Shown here piece after piece: positions 6,234 to 12,162 of a stretch of DNA of 12,162 bases. Each line of letters starts with the position of its first letter. Position 1 is the stretch's first letter. The stretch spans positions 1-12,162 of the forward strand of contig CALMIT010000487.1 of the NCBI GenBank assembly GCA_937864255.1, written 5' to 3'. This DNA comes from an uncultured Saprospiraceae bacterium (GTDB taxonomy: Bacteria > Bacteroidota > Bacteroidia > Chitinophagales > Saprospiraceae). The notes under the pieces are model-generated. The model saw only the letters and a list, made by a program, of their open reading frames with translations, made no database searches and was not told the DNA's origin. A program made the translations under genes and the position numbers.

Positions 6234-6598
6234 TTTTGTTATTTTATTTTTGAAAAAAGGTTAATTACCGGATTTATGAAGACGAATAAATTCGGGTGAA
6301 ATGGGAATTCAAAAGTTCATCTTCAGGTAAGCAGCCATCGGGCATACTATTTCGCTTTACTTACATTTTGAATAAGCAGGAAGCGCAGTTTTATTCAGTT
6401 GAACATAGCAGGGCTGCGCAATATTAACATTTTTTGGCTATTTGCCAAGTCGCTTTCCCGCTCTGCGCCGCTTCGATGTGTGCGCCGCGCATGCGTGGGT
6501 CGAGGCAAAAAAATAAGCACCGGCGCAGTATGTCGTCCGATGCTTTTATTATGCTATCTGATGTTATCCAAAATAGTGTTCGAGTGTGAGCACGAATT
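6234..6598. other. intergenic region, terminator plus undefined upstream DNA
   Basis: No gene is seen. The right part carries the terminator of the lectin gene (6507-6544). The central part (6450-6505) is GC-rich with several GCGC and GCATGC-type palindromic words. The left part must hold the DUF4386 promoter, but no clear -7/-33 pair was found. Confidence 0.5.
6507..6544 (-). terminator. intrinsic terminator after the lectin gene
   Basis: AGCACCGG (6516-6523) pairs with CCGATGCT (6537-6544), eight pairs including one wobble, around a 13-nt loop. The seven As at 6507-6513 give a T-run on the minus strand. It lies about 55 bases after the lectin stop codon and would end the TenA-lectin transcript. 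Confidence 0.75.
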
Positions 6599-6976
6599 TC
6601 AACCTTTTGTTTTCCAGGCTACCAGCGATATGTTGGCGTCGTTAAAATCATTGTCATCGGAGTCTTCGATCGAAATATTGAAGCCGAAGCCCACCGTGCT
6701 GCCGTCGGCTCTGGTAATGTTGTACGAATTGATGCTATTCAAAATTTGAGGAGATTCGGGAATGTTGACGGTCAAAATAAGCGAGGCGCCATTGACCGTA
6801 GAAGCGCCCAATGCCAGCGGCGGATTGATATTCTCGCTCTGTTTAGTCGCTGAAAAATAAGTCCCGCTGCTGTCCGATAAAGAAACCGTGATAGCAAATG
6901 CCGCCTGTGTCGTCACGAACCAGGACATATAATAACCTTGCGGAAAAGAATCAATATTAAAAACTTTTTTAGCCAT
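6599..6976 (-). CDS. LecB (PA-IIL)-like calcium-dependent lectin
   Basis: This 125-residue protein has no signal peptide. Its end matches the fucose/mannose lectin LecB of Pseudomonas: EDSDDNDFND (104-113) lines up with LecB's EDGTDNDYND. All acidic or Asn side-chain ligands of the two calcium ions are kept (E104, D108, D110, N112, D113). The protein also ends in glycine (W-KTKG against W-PLG); in LecB the carboxylate of this terminal Gly coordinates calcium in the partner subunit of a dimer. The rest is beta-rich (VFNI, FAITVSL, ASLILTVNI, YNITRADGS), as expected for the jelly-roll-like sandwich, at about LecB's length (115). The specificity loop appears different, so the sugar is not predictable. 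LecB-type lectins also lack a classical signal peptide. It sits 41 bases after the TenA-like gene, with a terminator behind it, so the two form an operon. Confidence 0.75.
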   Translation of the reverse strand: MAKKVFNIDSFPQGYYMSWFVTTQAAFAITVSLSDSSGTYFSATKQSENINPPLALGASTVNGASLILTVNIPESPQILNSINSYNITRADGSTVGFGFNISIEDSDDNDFNDANISLVAWKTKG

Positions 6977-7017
6977 GATGAAGGTTTAAAGTGGTAATTG
7001 AATTTTGATTTGTCGTG

Positions 7018-7704
7018 TTATTGTGTCGCCGCGATGAAGTTTTGCAATTCATAATTCATTGCCTGGGAGTAAAGACTCATTGCCAGGTTTTCGTCAATAT
7101 TGTGCGACTGCTGGTAGGTAGCTATAAAATTGCCCATGGCATAAGCGCCGTCGGGGTAGTCGTTGCCTGTTATCCAGGGCGCGTAGATATTTCCCGGCGC
7201 AGGCGGCGCAAGTTGATTTGCCAGCCAGTACCACAAATATTCGCAGGGAATCATCGTGATGAGCGTATAAATAGGCAGTTGGTGAGATGCGACGTCGCCT
7301 TCAAAATTTGCATAAGCCAAAGTAGATGGCAGCGGAACGATGCCGCTGGCGTCGCGGAGATGCCAGACTGTAGTGAACGTTTGGTTGTACTTGTTGTACG
7401 ATTCATACTTCTTGAATAAAAATGCTTTTAGCGTCGGATCAGTCGCCTGACTTTCGGCATTGAGGTAATCCTGCGCACCCTCGTAGCAGTAATAGGCGTC
7501 GGTCACATTGAAAGCGCCATATTTTATCGGATCGAGATTTCCGTTTTTTATACCCTGTACAAAATCAGTGTTGAGACTTTGATTGGCGATGCCGGCATTG
7601 GCGTTCCACATTTTAAAAAACAAAGAGTCTTGCGGCGGCGGGTCGGTACTCAGGTTGTACTTCGCCAAAAACTCGGGCGTGATTCTGATCCTTCGGTGGT
7701 TCAT
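7018..7704 (-). CDS. TenA/THI-4 family protein (heme-oxygenase-like fold)
   Basis: This is a 228-residue, helical protein. Motifs line up with Bacillus TenA, an aminopyrimidine aminohydrolase of thiamin salvage: FVQGIKNGNLDPIKYGAFNVTDAYY (about 48-72) against TenA's FVQGIGDGTL...YYVLQDSYY, MIPCEYLWYW (151-160) against LLPCYWLYY, IYAPWI (173-178) against IYQKWI, and NYELQNF (217-223) against YYEYQFW. The catalytic residues of TenA are all present (D69, C154, E219). Chemistry on a pyrimidine is therefore possible, but there are no thiamin genes nearby and its partner is a lectin gene, so the substrate is open; homologues in this fold also process other metabolites. I prefer the ATG at 7704, preceded by an A-rich leader; the frame stays open to an ATG at 7788, which would add 28 basic residues without family similarity. 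Confidence 0.7.
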   Translation of the reverse strand: MNHRRIRITPEFLAKYNLSTDPPPQDSLFFKMWNANAGIANQSLNTDFVQGIKNGNLDPIKYGAFNVTDAYYCYEGAQDYLNAESQATDPTLKAFLFKKYESYNKYNQTFTTVWHLRDASGIVPLPSTLAYANFEGDVASHQLPIYTLITMIPCEYLWYWLANQLAPPAPGNIYAPWITGNDYPDGAYAMGNFIATYQQSHNIDENLAMSLYSQAMNYELQNFIAATQ

Positions 7705-7810
7705 AATTTTATTATTTTGTTTTGAGCCTACTCTTCTGATTTTCGGCATCCTCAGTTTTAGTTGATGACATGTATTGTTGTAGTGCAATAAAATTACATT
7801 TTCATGCCCC

Positions 7811-7818
7811 CGAAGATA
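7811..7818 (-). promoter_or_regulatory. candidate -7 box of the TenA-lectin operon
   Basis: The minus strand reads TATCTTCG, the same word as in front of the LRR gene and one base from the Bacteroidota TAnnTTTG element. It is followed by a leader of about 100 bases to the preferred start at 7704 and preceded by a very A/T-rich tract. No -33 box is clear. Confidence 0.35.
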
Positions 7819-7847
7819 TTTTTTATTTTATTGAATTCATCGTCCCG

Positions 7848-7960
7848 ATGTACGAAGCGTAGGAATCTCTGTACGAAAGTGCGATCTCATTGATCGAAGC
7901 AAAAAAAGCCTCGGCTCAGCCGGGACTCCCGTTCATAAAAATCTTAAAAAATCCGCGTCC
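7848..7960. repeat. terminator-bearing dispersed repeat, copy 2 (divergent)
   Basis: This shares ATGTACGAA, GTACGAAAGTGC, TGATCGAAGCAAAAA, the terminator hairpin and the block CATAAAAATCTTAAAAAATC-GCGTCC with the other two copies. It has lost the internal GAAAC/GTTTC hairpin. It begins 10 bases after the pentapeptide stop codon on the minus strand. Confidence 0.85.
7901..7927 (-). terminator. terminator of the pentapeptide-repeat gene
   Basis: GCCTCGGC (7908-7915) pairs with GCCGGGAC (7919-7926) around the loop TCA, with one wobble and one mismatch. The seven As at 7901-7907 give a T-run on the minus strand. It is the terminator core of repeat copy 2. Confidence 0.72.
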
Positions 7961-7969
7961 TTTTTAAAC

Positions 7970-8542
7970 TCATTCGATGATAATCCGGTATCTCTCCAAA
8001 AGCCCGGCGAGATTTTGGCTGGAAAAGCGGGCGCCCCGGATGCGGTTGTTTTGCGGGTCAATGGAAAAATTAAAAGCAGTGCGCAGGTCGCAATCTTCCA
8101 AAATTGTGTTTTCAAAAACGGCTCCGCCGAGGTCGCAGCGCTCAAAAACCGACCCGCCCAGGTCGCTTTCCGTGAAATCCGTTTCTTCCAGATTGCAGTT
8201 TTTCCAGGCCGTATTTTTGAGTTTCAGTTTGTAAAAAGAAGCAAAATGGAGCGCGCAACTGTCAAAATCCATCGCCAGCGAAAAAGGATTGCATTCGTCA
8301 AATCGTAAACCCAAAAGTTTGCAGTGTTTGAACCGCACCTCCCGCAGCGCCGTATTTTTCAACTGCGCCATGCTCAGGTCGCAGTTTTCAAAAACGCAAT
8401 CCGCAAAAATCACCCCCGACAAATCCGCCTCGAAAAAACTGCAATCCGAAAAAGTGCACTGCTCATATTCGCTCTTTTCCAGCGCCGCGCCGGAAAAATC
8501 CGCTCCTTTAAAATTTTGATGGTTGATGTATTTCGTACTCAC
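7970..8542 (-). CDS. pentapeptide-repeat protein
   Basis: This is a 190-residue protein built of five-residue units of the A(D/N)LxF type from NFKGADFSGAAL through CTFSDCSFFEADLSGVIF, CDLSMAQL, and DFTESDLGGSVFERCDLGGAVF, ending in the family-typical FNFSIDPQNNRIRGARFSSQ, GLLERYRIIIE. Such proteins fold as a right-handed beta helix; Qnr and MfpA members mimic DNA and protect gyrase, and this protein's size and CDLSMA segment recall Qnr, but the loops needed for gyrase protection cannot be judged here. I chose the GTG at 8542, which gives VSTKYINHQNF; an ATG at 8668 would add 42 residues without repeat character that are encoded by a dispersed repeat. The first five codons lie inside that repeat. 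It is transcribed alone with its own terminator. Confidence 0.85.
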   Translation of the reverse strand: MSTKYINHQNFKGADFSGAALEKSEYEQCTFSDCSFFEADLSGVIFADCVFENCDLSMAQLKNTALREVRFKHCKLLGLRFDECNPFSLAMDFDSCALHFASFYKLKLKNTAWKNCNLEETDFTESDLGGSVFERCDLGGAVFENTILEDCDLRTAFNFSIDPQNNRIRGARFSSQNLAGLLERYRIIIE

Positions 8543-8613
8543 CTGCTTTGAATGTATTTGGCGGGTGAAGATAGGGAATGGCGGGGAAATGGAGGTGTGC
8601 TTCGGTCGGTATG
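8529..8613. repeat. 85-bp dispersed promoter-proximal repeat, copy B
   Basis: This pairs with 2887-2971. It spans the first codons of the pentapeptide gene and the DNA upstream, including a TATCTTCA box (8566-8573) about 24 bases before the GTG. Weaker similarity to the copy A flank resumes at 8664-8698 and reaches the stop codon of the HEPN gene. Confidence 0.8.
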
Positions 8614-8625
8614 AATTTGTTGAAC

Positions 8626-8651
8626 GTTGGCTTTGCGGGTTGGCTTTGCGG
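8626..8651. repeat. 13-bp tandem direct repeat
   Basis: GTTGGCTTTGCGG occurs twice without a gap (8626-8638 and 8639-8651). It lies in the part of the copy B region that is absent from copy A, so it may have arisen by local duplication after the two copies parted. Confidence 0.85.
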
Positions 8652-8685
8652 CATAGGCGACCATGCATTGTTCTCCACTTTTATT

Positions 8686-9795
8686 TTACATTATTTCATC
8701 AATCAATTTGGTTGCCTTCTCAAAACCTTCAAGCATTTTTTGATTTTGATTTATTAAAAAGGGAATGAGTTGTTCTTTTCTTTCTTGTAATTTCATTATT
8801 TCTGTTTCATTGTTATTATTGTCAATCCAGTTTTCAAAGAATTTGCTTTCGATTGCGGAATAATGAACTATTTCGTTTCTTGTATCAAGCATTGATTGGA
8901 AATCTGTATCAACAAAATTAACTAACCATTGGTAATTTGGAGAAGAATGATAGCCGTTTGGAAATCTCTTGATTACGCTTCCGAAATAAACATTTCCTTT
9001 CGTTATTACACCAAAACAATCATTGATAAGGTCTCCGATTTTGTCCCAAAAATTATATATTAACTCAACTGCCAAGCCGCAGTTCATGAAAAAACGCTTA
9101 TCAAACATGGTTGGAAAATATCTAAATATCACTTTTCCATGCCAGTCCGACTTTCCTTGCATATAATTTGAAACATACGGATTGTATAGAAGCACCTGAC
9201 TAATGATAAATCGAATATCTTGTGAACACCTAATTATATCATCTATTACATTAAAATCATGAAACGGAACTGCAAAAGGGGTACTCCGAGTTTTTCTTGT
9301 AATGTCAGTAAAATACGAGTGAATGCTTTGGTTGTCAATTTTTAAATCTTCTTCATCAAAGCCGATTATTTTGTGTTTCTTACTTAAATCTAATACTTTT
9401 TTATTGAAATCTCTTAAAAACCGTTTCTCTTCATCAAAAATTTCAAAATTGAATACATGCTCGTGAAAATTTACAACTGCCTCACATAAGCACTTGCTAT
9501 TATAGGGCGTATCTGCTATAAGCCCGCTTTCATTACTTCTAAATCGAAGAACCGAACTAATTGAAAATTCACGAATGAATTGATGCGTATAAATCCGATA
9601 GGGTTCATCAAATTCTATCAATTCATAGTCTTTCGCCCATTTCATGTGAAAATGAAGTGGGAGTACCGAATAGTTTCTAAATGGTGTAATATCTTTTGTC
9701 AAGAATTTTAGGCTATAACTATTAAGGTTTTGCAAAACAGTTTGCCGTACATATTCTTGAAGTGAGTTGATTGCTCTTTCCGTTTCCATTTCCAT
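8686..9795 (-). CDS. HEPN-domain protein (Cthe_2314-like), putative RNase
   Basis: This 369-residue cytosolic protein has a C-terminal region with the two signatures of a HEPN domain: a helix AVELIYNFWDKIGDLINDCF (about 242-261) and RNEIVHY (306-312), in which R306 and H311 form the RX4H pair used by HEPN ribonucleases. The arrangement YNFWDKIG...RN-x-IVH is that of Cthe_2314-type HEPN proteins, as I recall. The N-terminal 200 residues are not recognised; they are rich in aromatic and charged residues (LPLHFHMKW, 46-54; HEHVFNFEIFDEEKRF, 111-126). HEPN proteins often act in toxin-antitoxin or antiviral systems by cutting RNA, but no antitoxin-like partner is evident. The gene begins three bases after the SH3 gene and has an AAGG site before its ATG; ATG at 9789 is an alternative start. 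Confidence 0.7.
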   Translation of the reverse strand: MEMETERAINSLQEYVRQTVLQNLNSYSLKFLTKDITPFRNYSVLPLHFHMKWAKDYELIEFDEPYRIYTHQFIREFSISSVLRFRSNESGLIADTPYNSKCLCEAVVNFHEHVFNFEIFDEEKRFLRDFNKKVLDLSKKHKIIGFDEEDLKIDNQSIHSYFTDITRKTRSTPFAVPFHDFNVIDDIIRCSQDIRFIISQVLLYNPYVSNYMQGKSDWHGKVIFRYFPTMFDKRFFMNCGLAVELIYNFWDKIGDLINDCFGVITKGNVYFGSVIKRFPNGYHSSPNYQWLVNFVDTDFQSMLDTRNEIVHYSAIESKFFENWIDNNNNETEIMKLQERKEQLIPFLINQNQKMLEGFEKATKLIDEIM

Positions 9796-9798
9796 TTA

Positions 9799-10665
9799 TC
9801 AATACCTTGATGTTTCAACCCAAAATGACCAACCATAGCCGCTGCTGCCTTCAAATTTTTGGTATCCAGATGCAGGGATAACTCCGGGAGCGGATGCAAC
9901 GTAATATTTATTTCCCGGTGCGATAAAAACTGTTTTTTCAGATTTCGGAGAAAGGGAAAACATTTCATCACCTACAATTAAACTGATGGTCAGGTTAGAT
10001 AGGTTCTTTATCAAAACTTCCGAATTTGAACTCGAACTTGTTCCTGTTTTTTGAAAACCTCCTTTGTAATCTACTTCTGCATCCCTTTCTTTTCTTATGT
10101 AGTTCTTGCTTGCCCAACCTATTTTTCCAGTTTCTACATCAATCACTTTGTAAAATCCGCTAATTGTTTTGTCCGAAAAAACATAGACTGTTGCTCCTGG
10201 TTTAAATTGCTTTATCACACTACTTTTTGTTGTCGGCTCTTTCCTGAAATTAACTGCCGTGGTTGTTTGACCAATGAAAGGGTTAAAGCCAATGTCTTGT
10301 ACCTGTTGTTCATCTCCCTCCTCATCTTTTGGCTTTGACGGTTTAATGTCAGGTCTTTCTTCCTTTGGTATACTTTGTGTTTTTTTTGCCTTTGTAAGAC
10401 CAGATTTTTTCACCTGTCCAGAAATGCCTTTGTAACAGATTTCCCACCAACCAGTTTCTCCGAAAAACGATTCCGTTACAAATACTGTCGCTCCTTTTGG
10501 GACTTCTCCAATTACAGCAGATTCTGTGCTCATGTGTTCATAAATGTTCAGTTTAACTGTCGCCATGTATATTGGGCTGTCCTCGTAATAATAACAGTCT
10601 TCATCTTGGCACAACGCTGAAAATGAAATGGCAAAAAATAGGAAACATAAAATTATGAGTCTCAT
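9799..10665 (-). CDS. secreted protein with two bacterial SH3 domains
   Basis: This is a 288-residue exported protein. Residues 1-19 are a signal peptide (IILCFLFFAISFSALC, cut near CQ|D); the context of C19 does not fit a lipobox well, so a lipoprotein is less likely. Two SH3b-like domains follow: one at about 35-92 (VKLNIYEHMSTESAVIGEV, KGATVFVTE, GWWEI) and one at 134-192 (TAVNFRKEPTTKSSVIKQF, PGATVYVF, GKIGWASKNYI). A charged Pro/Glu/Lys linker (93-125) joins them. The C-terminal 70 residues form an unrecognised beta-rich domain ending YGWSFWVETSRY. SH3b domains often bind cell-wall or other peptides; the target here is unknown. It is the middle gene of the AT-rich operon, 17 bases after the small secreted protein and three before the HEPN gene. 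Confidence 0.82.
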   Translation of the reverse strand: MRLIILCFLFFAISFSALCQDEDCYYYEDSPIYMATVKLNIYEHMSTESAVIGEVPKGATVFVTESFFGETGWWEICYKGISGQVKKSGLTKAKKTQSIPKEERPDIKPSKPKDEEGDEQQVQDIGFNPFIGQTTTAVNFRKEPTTKSSVIKQFKPGATVYVFSDKTISGFYKVIDVETGKIGWASKNYIRKERDAEVDYKGGFQKTGTSSSSNSEVLIKNLSNLTISLIVGDEMFSLSPKSEKTVFIAPGNKYYVASAPGVIPASGYQKFEGSSGYGWSFWVETSRY

Positions 10666-10682
10666 TGAAGATTGATTTAGAG

Positions 10683-11039
10683 TTAAAAAATCACTTTTCC
10701 TTTGTTGTAACCGTAGTTACTTTCAACTATCAGTATAACTTCTTCACCAGTAGCATATTCATGACAGTACCTTGTTTCAAGGTAAAATTTTGTATCATCA
10801 ATTTTATATAGATTTGATGCTTTTCGAGTAAGGGTCACTTTGAACTTACCCTCGTCAAGTTTTGCCGGAACCAATATCACTTCGGCATCTTCAAGATTTC
10901 CACCACTTGTTAAAACTTTGGTGTCTCCCTCACTATCAACACCCTCGTAAAATTGCTTCACATCATACTCGGTGGATTGGTCAAAATTTTTGAAGCCCAT
11001 TGTGATACAGAGCAAACCTAAAATGAATACTATTTTCAT
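10683..11039 (-). CDS. small secreted protein, function unknown
   Basis: This 118-residue protein has an N-terminal signal peptide (KIVFILGLLCITMG, about 1-16) and a beta-rich mature part, including VKQFYEGVDSEGDT, AEVILVPAKL, KFKVTLTRK and EEVILIVES. I do not recognise a family. It has two cysteines (C11 in the signal peptide and C92), so no disulfide is expected in the mature protein. It heads the accessory operon with the SH3 and HEPN genes and starts behind a leader made almost wholly of A and T, as does the head gene of the other accessory unit. Confidence 0.7.
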   Translation of the reverse strand: MKIVFILGLLCITMGFKNFDQSTEYDVKQFYEGVDSEGDTKVLTSGGNLEDAEVILVPAKLDEGKFKVTLTRKASNLYKIDDTKFYLETRYCHEYATGEEVILIVESNYGYNKGKVIF

Positions 11040-11088
11040 ATTTTATTTTTATTTTTTTTGTTGTGGAGAACTACTGGATTCCCGAAAA

Positions 11089-11125
11089 CGACTAAGTAAA
11101 GACGAAGTGCGGGTTTACTTAGTCG
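11089..11125. repeat. 12-bp perfect inverted repeat, 13-nt loop, cassette-edge hairpin 2
   Basis: CGACTAAGTAAA (11089-11100) pairs exactly with TTTACTTAGTCG (11114-11125). It lies upstream of the accessory operon in the position that the two hairpins at 4518-4590 occupy in the other unit, with a similar left edge (11068-11084) and the same ATTAG word at the right edge (11141-11145). No T-run follows. Confidence 0.85.
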
Positions 11126-11202
11126 GCATGGTAATTTGCGATTAGCATAAGCCATACAATATTACTACAAACCAACCACTTATCAAGCCGCTTTCCCCTC
11201 CC

Positions 11203-11318
11203 AATGTACGAAACGCAAGTTTCGCCGTACGAAAGTGCATCCTGAATGATCGAAACAAAAAGAGAGCCCCGGCACAGCCGGGGCTCTCTTTCATAAAAAT
11301 CTTAAAAAATCCGCGTCC
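11203..11318. repeat. terminator-bearing dispersed repeat, copy 3
   Basis: This 116-bp copy differs from 4705-4820 at seven positions by eye and retains the internal CGAAAC-GCAA-GTTTCG hairpin. It starts directly after the metK stop codon on the minus strand. Of the three copies it has the most regular terminator stem. Confidence 0.9.
11257..11291 (-). terminator. intrinsic terminator of metK
   Basis: A perfect 15-bp stem pairs 11259-11273 with 11277-11291 around the loop ACA; the GAGAGCCCCGGC arm is very GC-rich. A five-base T-run follows on the minus strand. This is a strong Rho-independent terminator, about 30 bases after the metK stop codon. Confidence 0.92.
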
Positions 11319-11319
11319 T

Positions 11320-12162
11320 TTAAATACCGAAAGCCTTTTTGACAGGCTCCACCATATCCAGCTTTTCCCAGGTGAAAAGTTCGACTTCCACCTCGGTGCG
11401 CTGACCGGCGTTGTCGAATACTTTTTTTACCACCTCGTAGTCGCGGCCCATGTGCCCGTAGGCTGCCGTTTCGGAGTAGATAGGATTGCGCAGTTTGAGG
11501 CGCTGCTCGATCGCATAAGGACGCAGGTCAAATAACTGCTCCACGATTTTGGCAATCTCGCCGTCGCTCATTTTTTTGCCGTTGGCGCCTTTTACGCGCG
11601 CGGTGCCGTTCGTATTGATAAACAAACCGCAAGGTTTTGGTACGCCGATGGCGTAGGATACCTGCGCCAGTACCTCGTCGCATACGCCCGCCGCTACCAG
11701 GTTTTTGGCGATATGGCGCGTGGCATAAGCCGCCGAGCGATCCACCTTCGAGGGGTCTTTGCCGGAGAAAGCGCCGCCGCCGTGCGCGCCTTTGCCGCCG
11801 TAGGTGTCCACGATGATTTTGCGTCCGGTCAGTCCGGTGTCGCCGTGCGGGCCGCCTATCACAAATTTGCCTGTCGGGTTGATGTGATAGGTGATTTGGT
11901 CGTTGAACAGTTTTTTGATCGCCGGTTTGCACTTCGCTTTTACGCGCGGGATGACGTAGTTGATGATGTCGCTTTTGATGCGCGCCAGCATGGTTTCATC
12001 GTCGGCGAAGTCGTCGTGTTGTGTGGACACCACGATGGTGTCTATGCGGATCGGCTTGTTGTTGTCTGAATATTCTATTGTCACCTGCGATTTTGCGTCG
12101 GGGCGCAGGTATTTGATGCGTTTGTTTTCGCGGCGTACCGCTGCCAGTTCGAGCAGGATTTT
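11320..12162 (-). CDS. metK: S-adenosylmethionine synthetase (methionine adenosyltransferase), 5' end outside window
   Basis: The frame is open from the window edge to the TAA at 11320 and gives the C-terminal 280 residues. MetK makes S-adenosylmethionine from methionine and ATP in the cytosol, working as a dimer or tetramer with Mg and K ions. Clear signatures are VVSTQHDD, DQITYHINPTGKFVIGGPHGDTGLTGRK, DTYGGKGAHGG and the MAT motif GGGAFSGKD (about residues 128-136 of the fragment), followed by KVDRSAAYATRHIAKN, which contributes active-site contacts. The C-terminus TAAYGHMGRD...WEKLD is also typical. The codon at 12084 is an internal GTG, not the start, since conserved MetK sequence (LLELAAVRRENKRIKYLRPD) continues to the window edge. 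It is a core housekeeping gene, richer in GC than the accessory operon downstream. Confidence 0.98.
   Translation of the reverse strand, partial: KILLELAAVRRENKRIKYLRPDAKSQVTIEYSDNNKPIRIDTIVVSTQHDDFADDETMLARIKSDIINYVIPRVKAKCKPAIKKLFNDQITYHINPTGKFVIGGPHGDTGLTGRKIIVDTYGGKGAHGGGAFSGKDPSKVDRSAAYATRHIAKNLVAAGVCDEVLAQVSYAIGVPKPCGLFINTNGTARVKGANGKKMSDGEIAKIVEQLFDLRPYAIEQRLKLRNPIYSETAAYGHMGRDYEVVKKVFDNAGQRTEVEVELFTWEKLDMVEPVKKAFGI

Noticed and set aside
8543..8668. Upstream extension of the pentapeptide protein to an ATG at 8668
   Set aside because: The added 42 residues are encoded by the dispersed repeat and a 13-bp tandem duplication, show no pentapeptide pattern, and a GTG at 8542 gives the normal start of the fold.
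9708..9971. Minus-strand frame of 87 codons across the HEPN/SH3 gene junction
   Set aside because: It overlaps two well-supported genes in another frame and has no signal or domain.
9799..10665. Lipoprotein assignment for the SH3 protein
   Set aside because: The cysteine near the signal cleavage site is preceded by Ser-Ala-Leu, which does not fit the usual lipobox with a small residue at -1.
12082..12084. GTG at 12084 as the start of metK
   Set aside because: Conserved MetK sequence continues upstream in the same frame to the window edge, so the start is outside the window.
1..12162. CRISPR arrays, tRNA or rRNA genes, insertion sequences with transposase
   Set aside because: No regularly spaced direct repeats, cloverleaf-like segments, rRNA sequence or transposase-like protein was seen on either strand.

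Overview
The window looks like chromosomal DNA from a member of the Bacteroidota, probably near the Saprospirales/Chitinophagales. The evidence is a Bacteroidota-type MetK, proteins typical of the phylum (DUF6090, DUF1398, DUF4386, an LRR/receptor-L secreted protein), few recognisable Shine-Dalgarno sequences, A-rich leaders before start codons, and promoter-like boxes resembling the phylum's TAnnTTTG -7 element. No taxonomic search could be run. All 15 full-size genes lie on the minus strand, so the region reads from right (metK) to left (LRR protein).

Layout from right to left. 11320-12162 is the C-terminal part of metK. 8686-11039 is a three-gene, visibly AT-richer accessory operon: a small secreted protein, a secreted double-SH3 protein and a HEPN protein with an intact RX4H motif. 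7970-8542 is a pentapeptide-repeat protein. 6599-7704 is an unusual two-gene unit, a TenA-like protein followed by a LecB-like calcium-dependent lectin. 4840-6233 is a DUF4386/DUF6090 membrane-protein pair with overlapping stop and start. 3041-4463 is a second AT-rich accessory unit: a protein whose C-terminus resembles AcrVA2-type proteins, translationally coupled to a small beta-rich protein. 2089-2853 is an AraC-family regulator, 1575-1964 a DUF1398 protein, 726-1199 a DUF3592-like membrane protein, and 1-516 the start of a secreted leucine-rich-repeat protein.

The intergenic DNA is rich in repeats. A terminator-bearing repeat of about 115 bp occurs three times (4705-4820, 7848-7960, 11203-11318), each time just after a minus-strand stop codon. 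An 85-bp promoter-proximal repeat occurs at 2887-2971 and 8529-8613, with a short third match near 578-602. Both AT-rich accessory units are framed in the same way: the 85-bp repeat at their 3' side, then the genes, then a foldable inverted-repeat site with similar edges (4512-4599 and 11068-11145), then the terminator repeat. This suggests two gene cassettes that entered equivalent intergenic sites.

The best candidates for something undescribed are the lectin-TenA pair, the AcrVA2-like unit with its small partner, and the shared cassette architecture. Functions for these are inferences from motifs read by eye.
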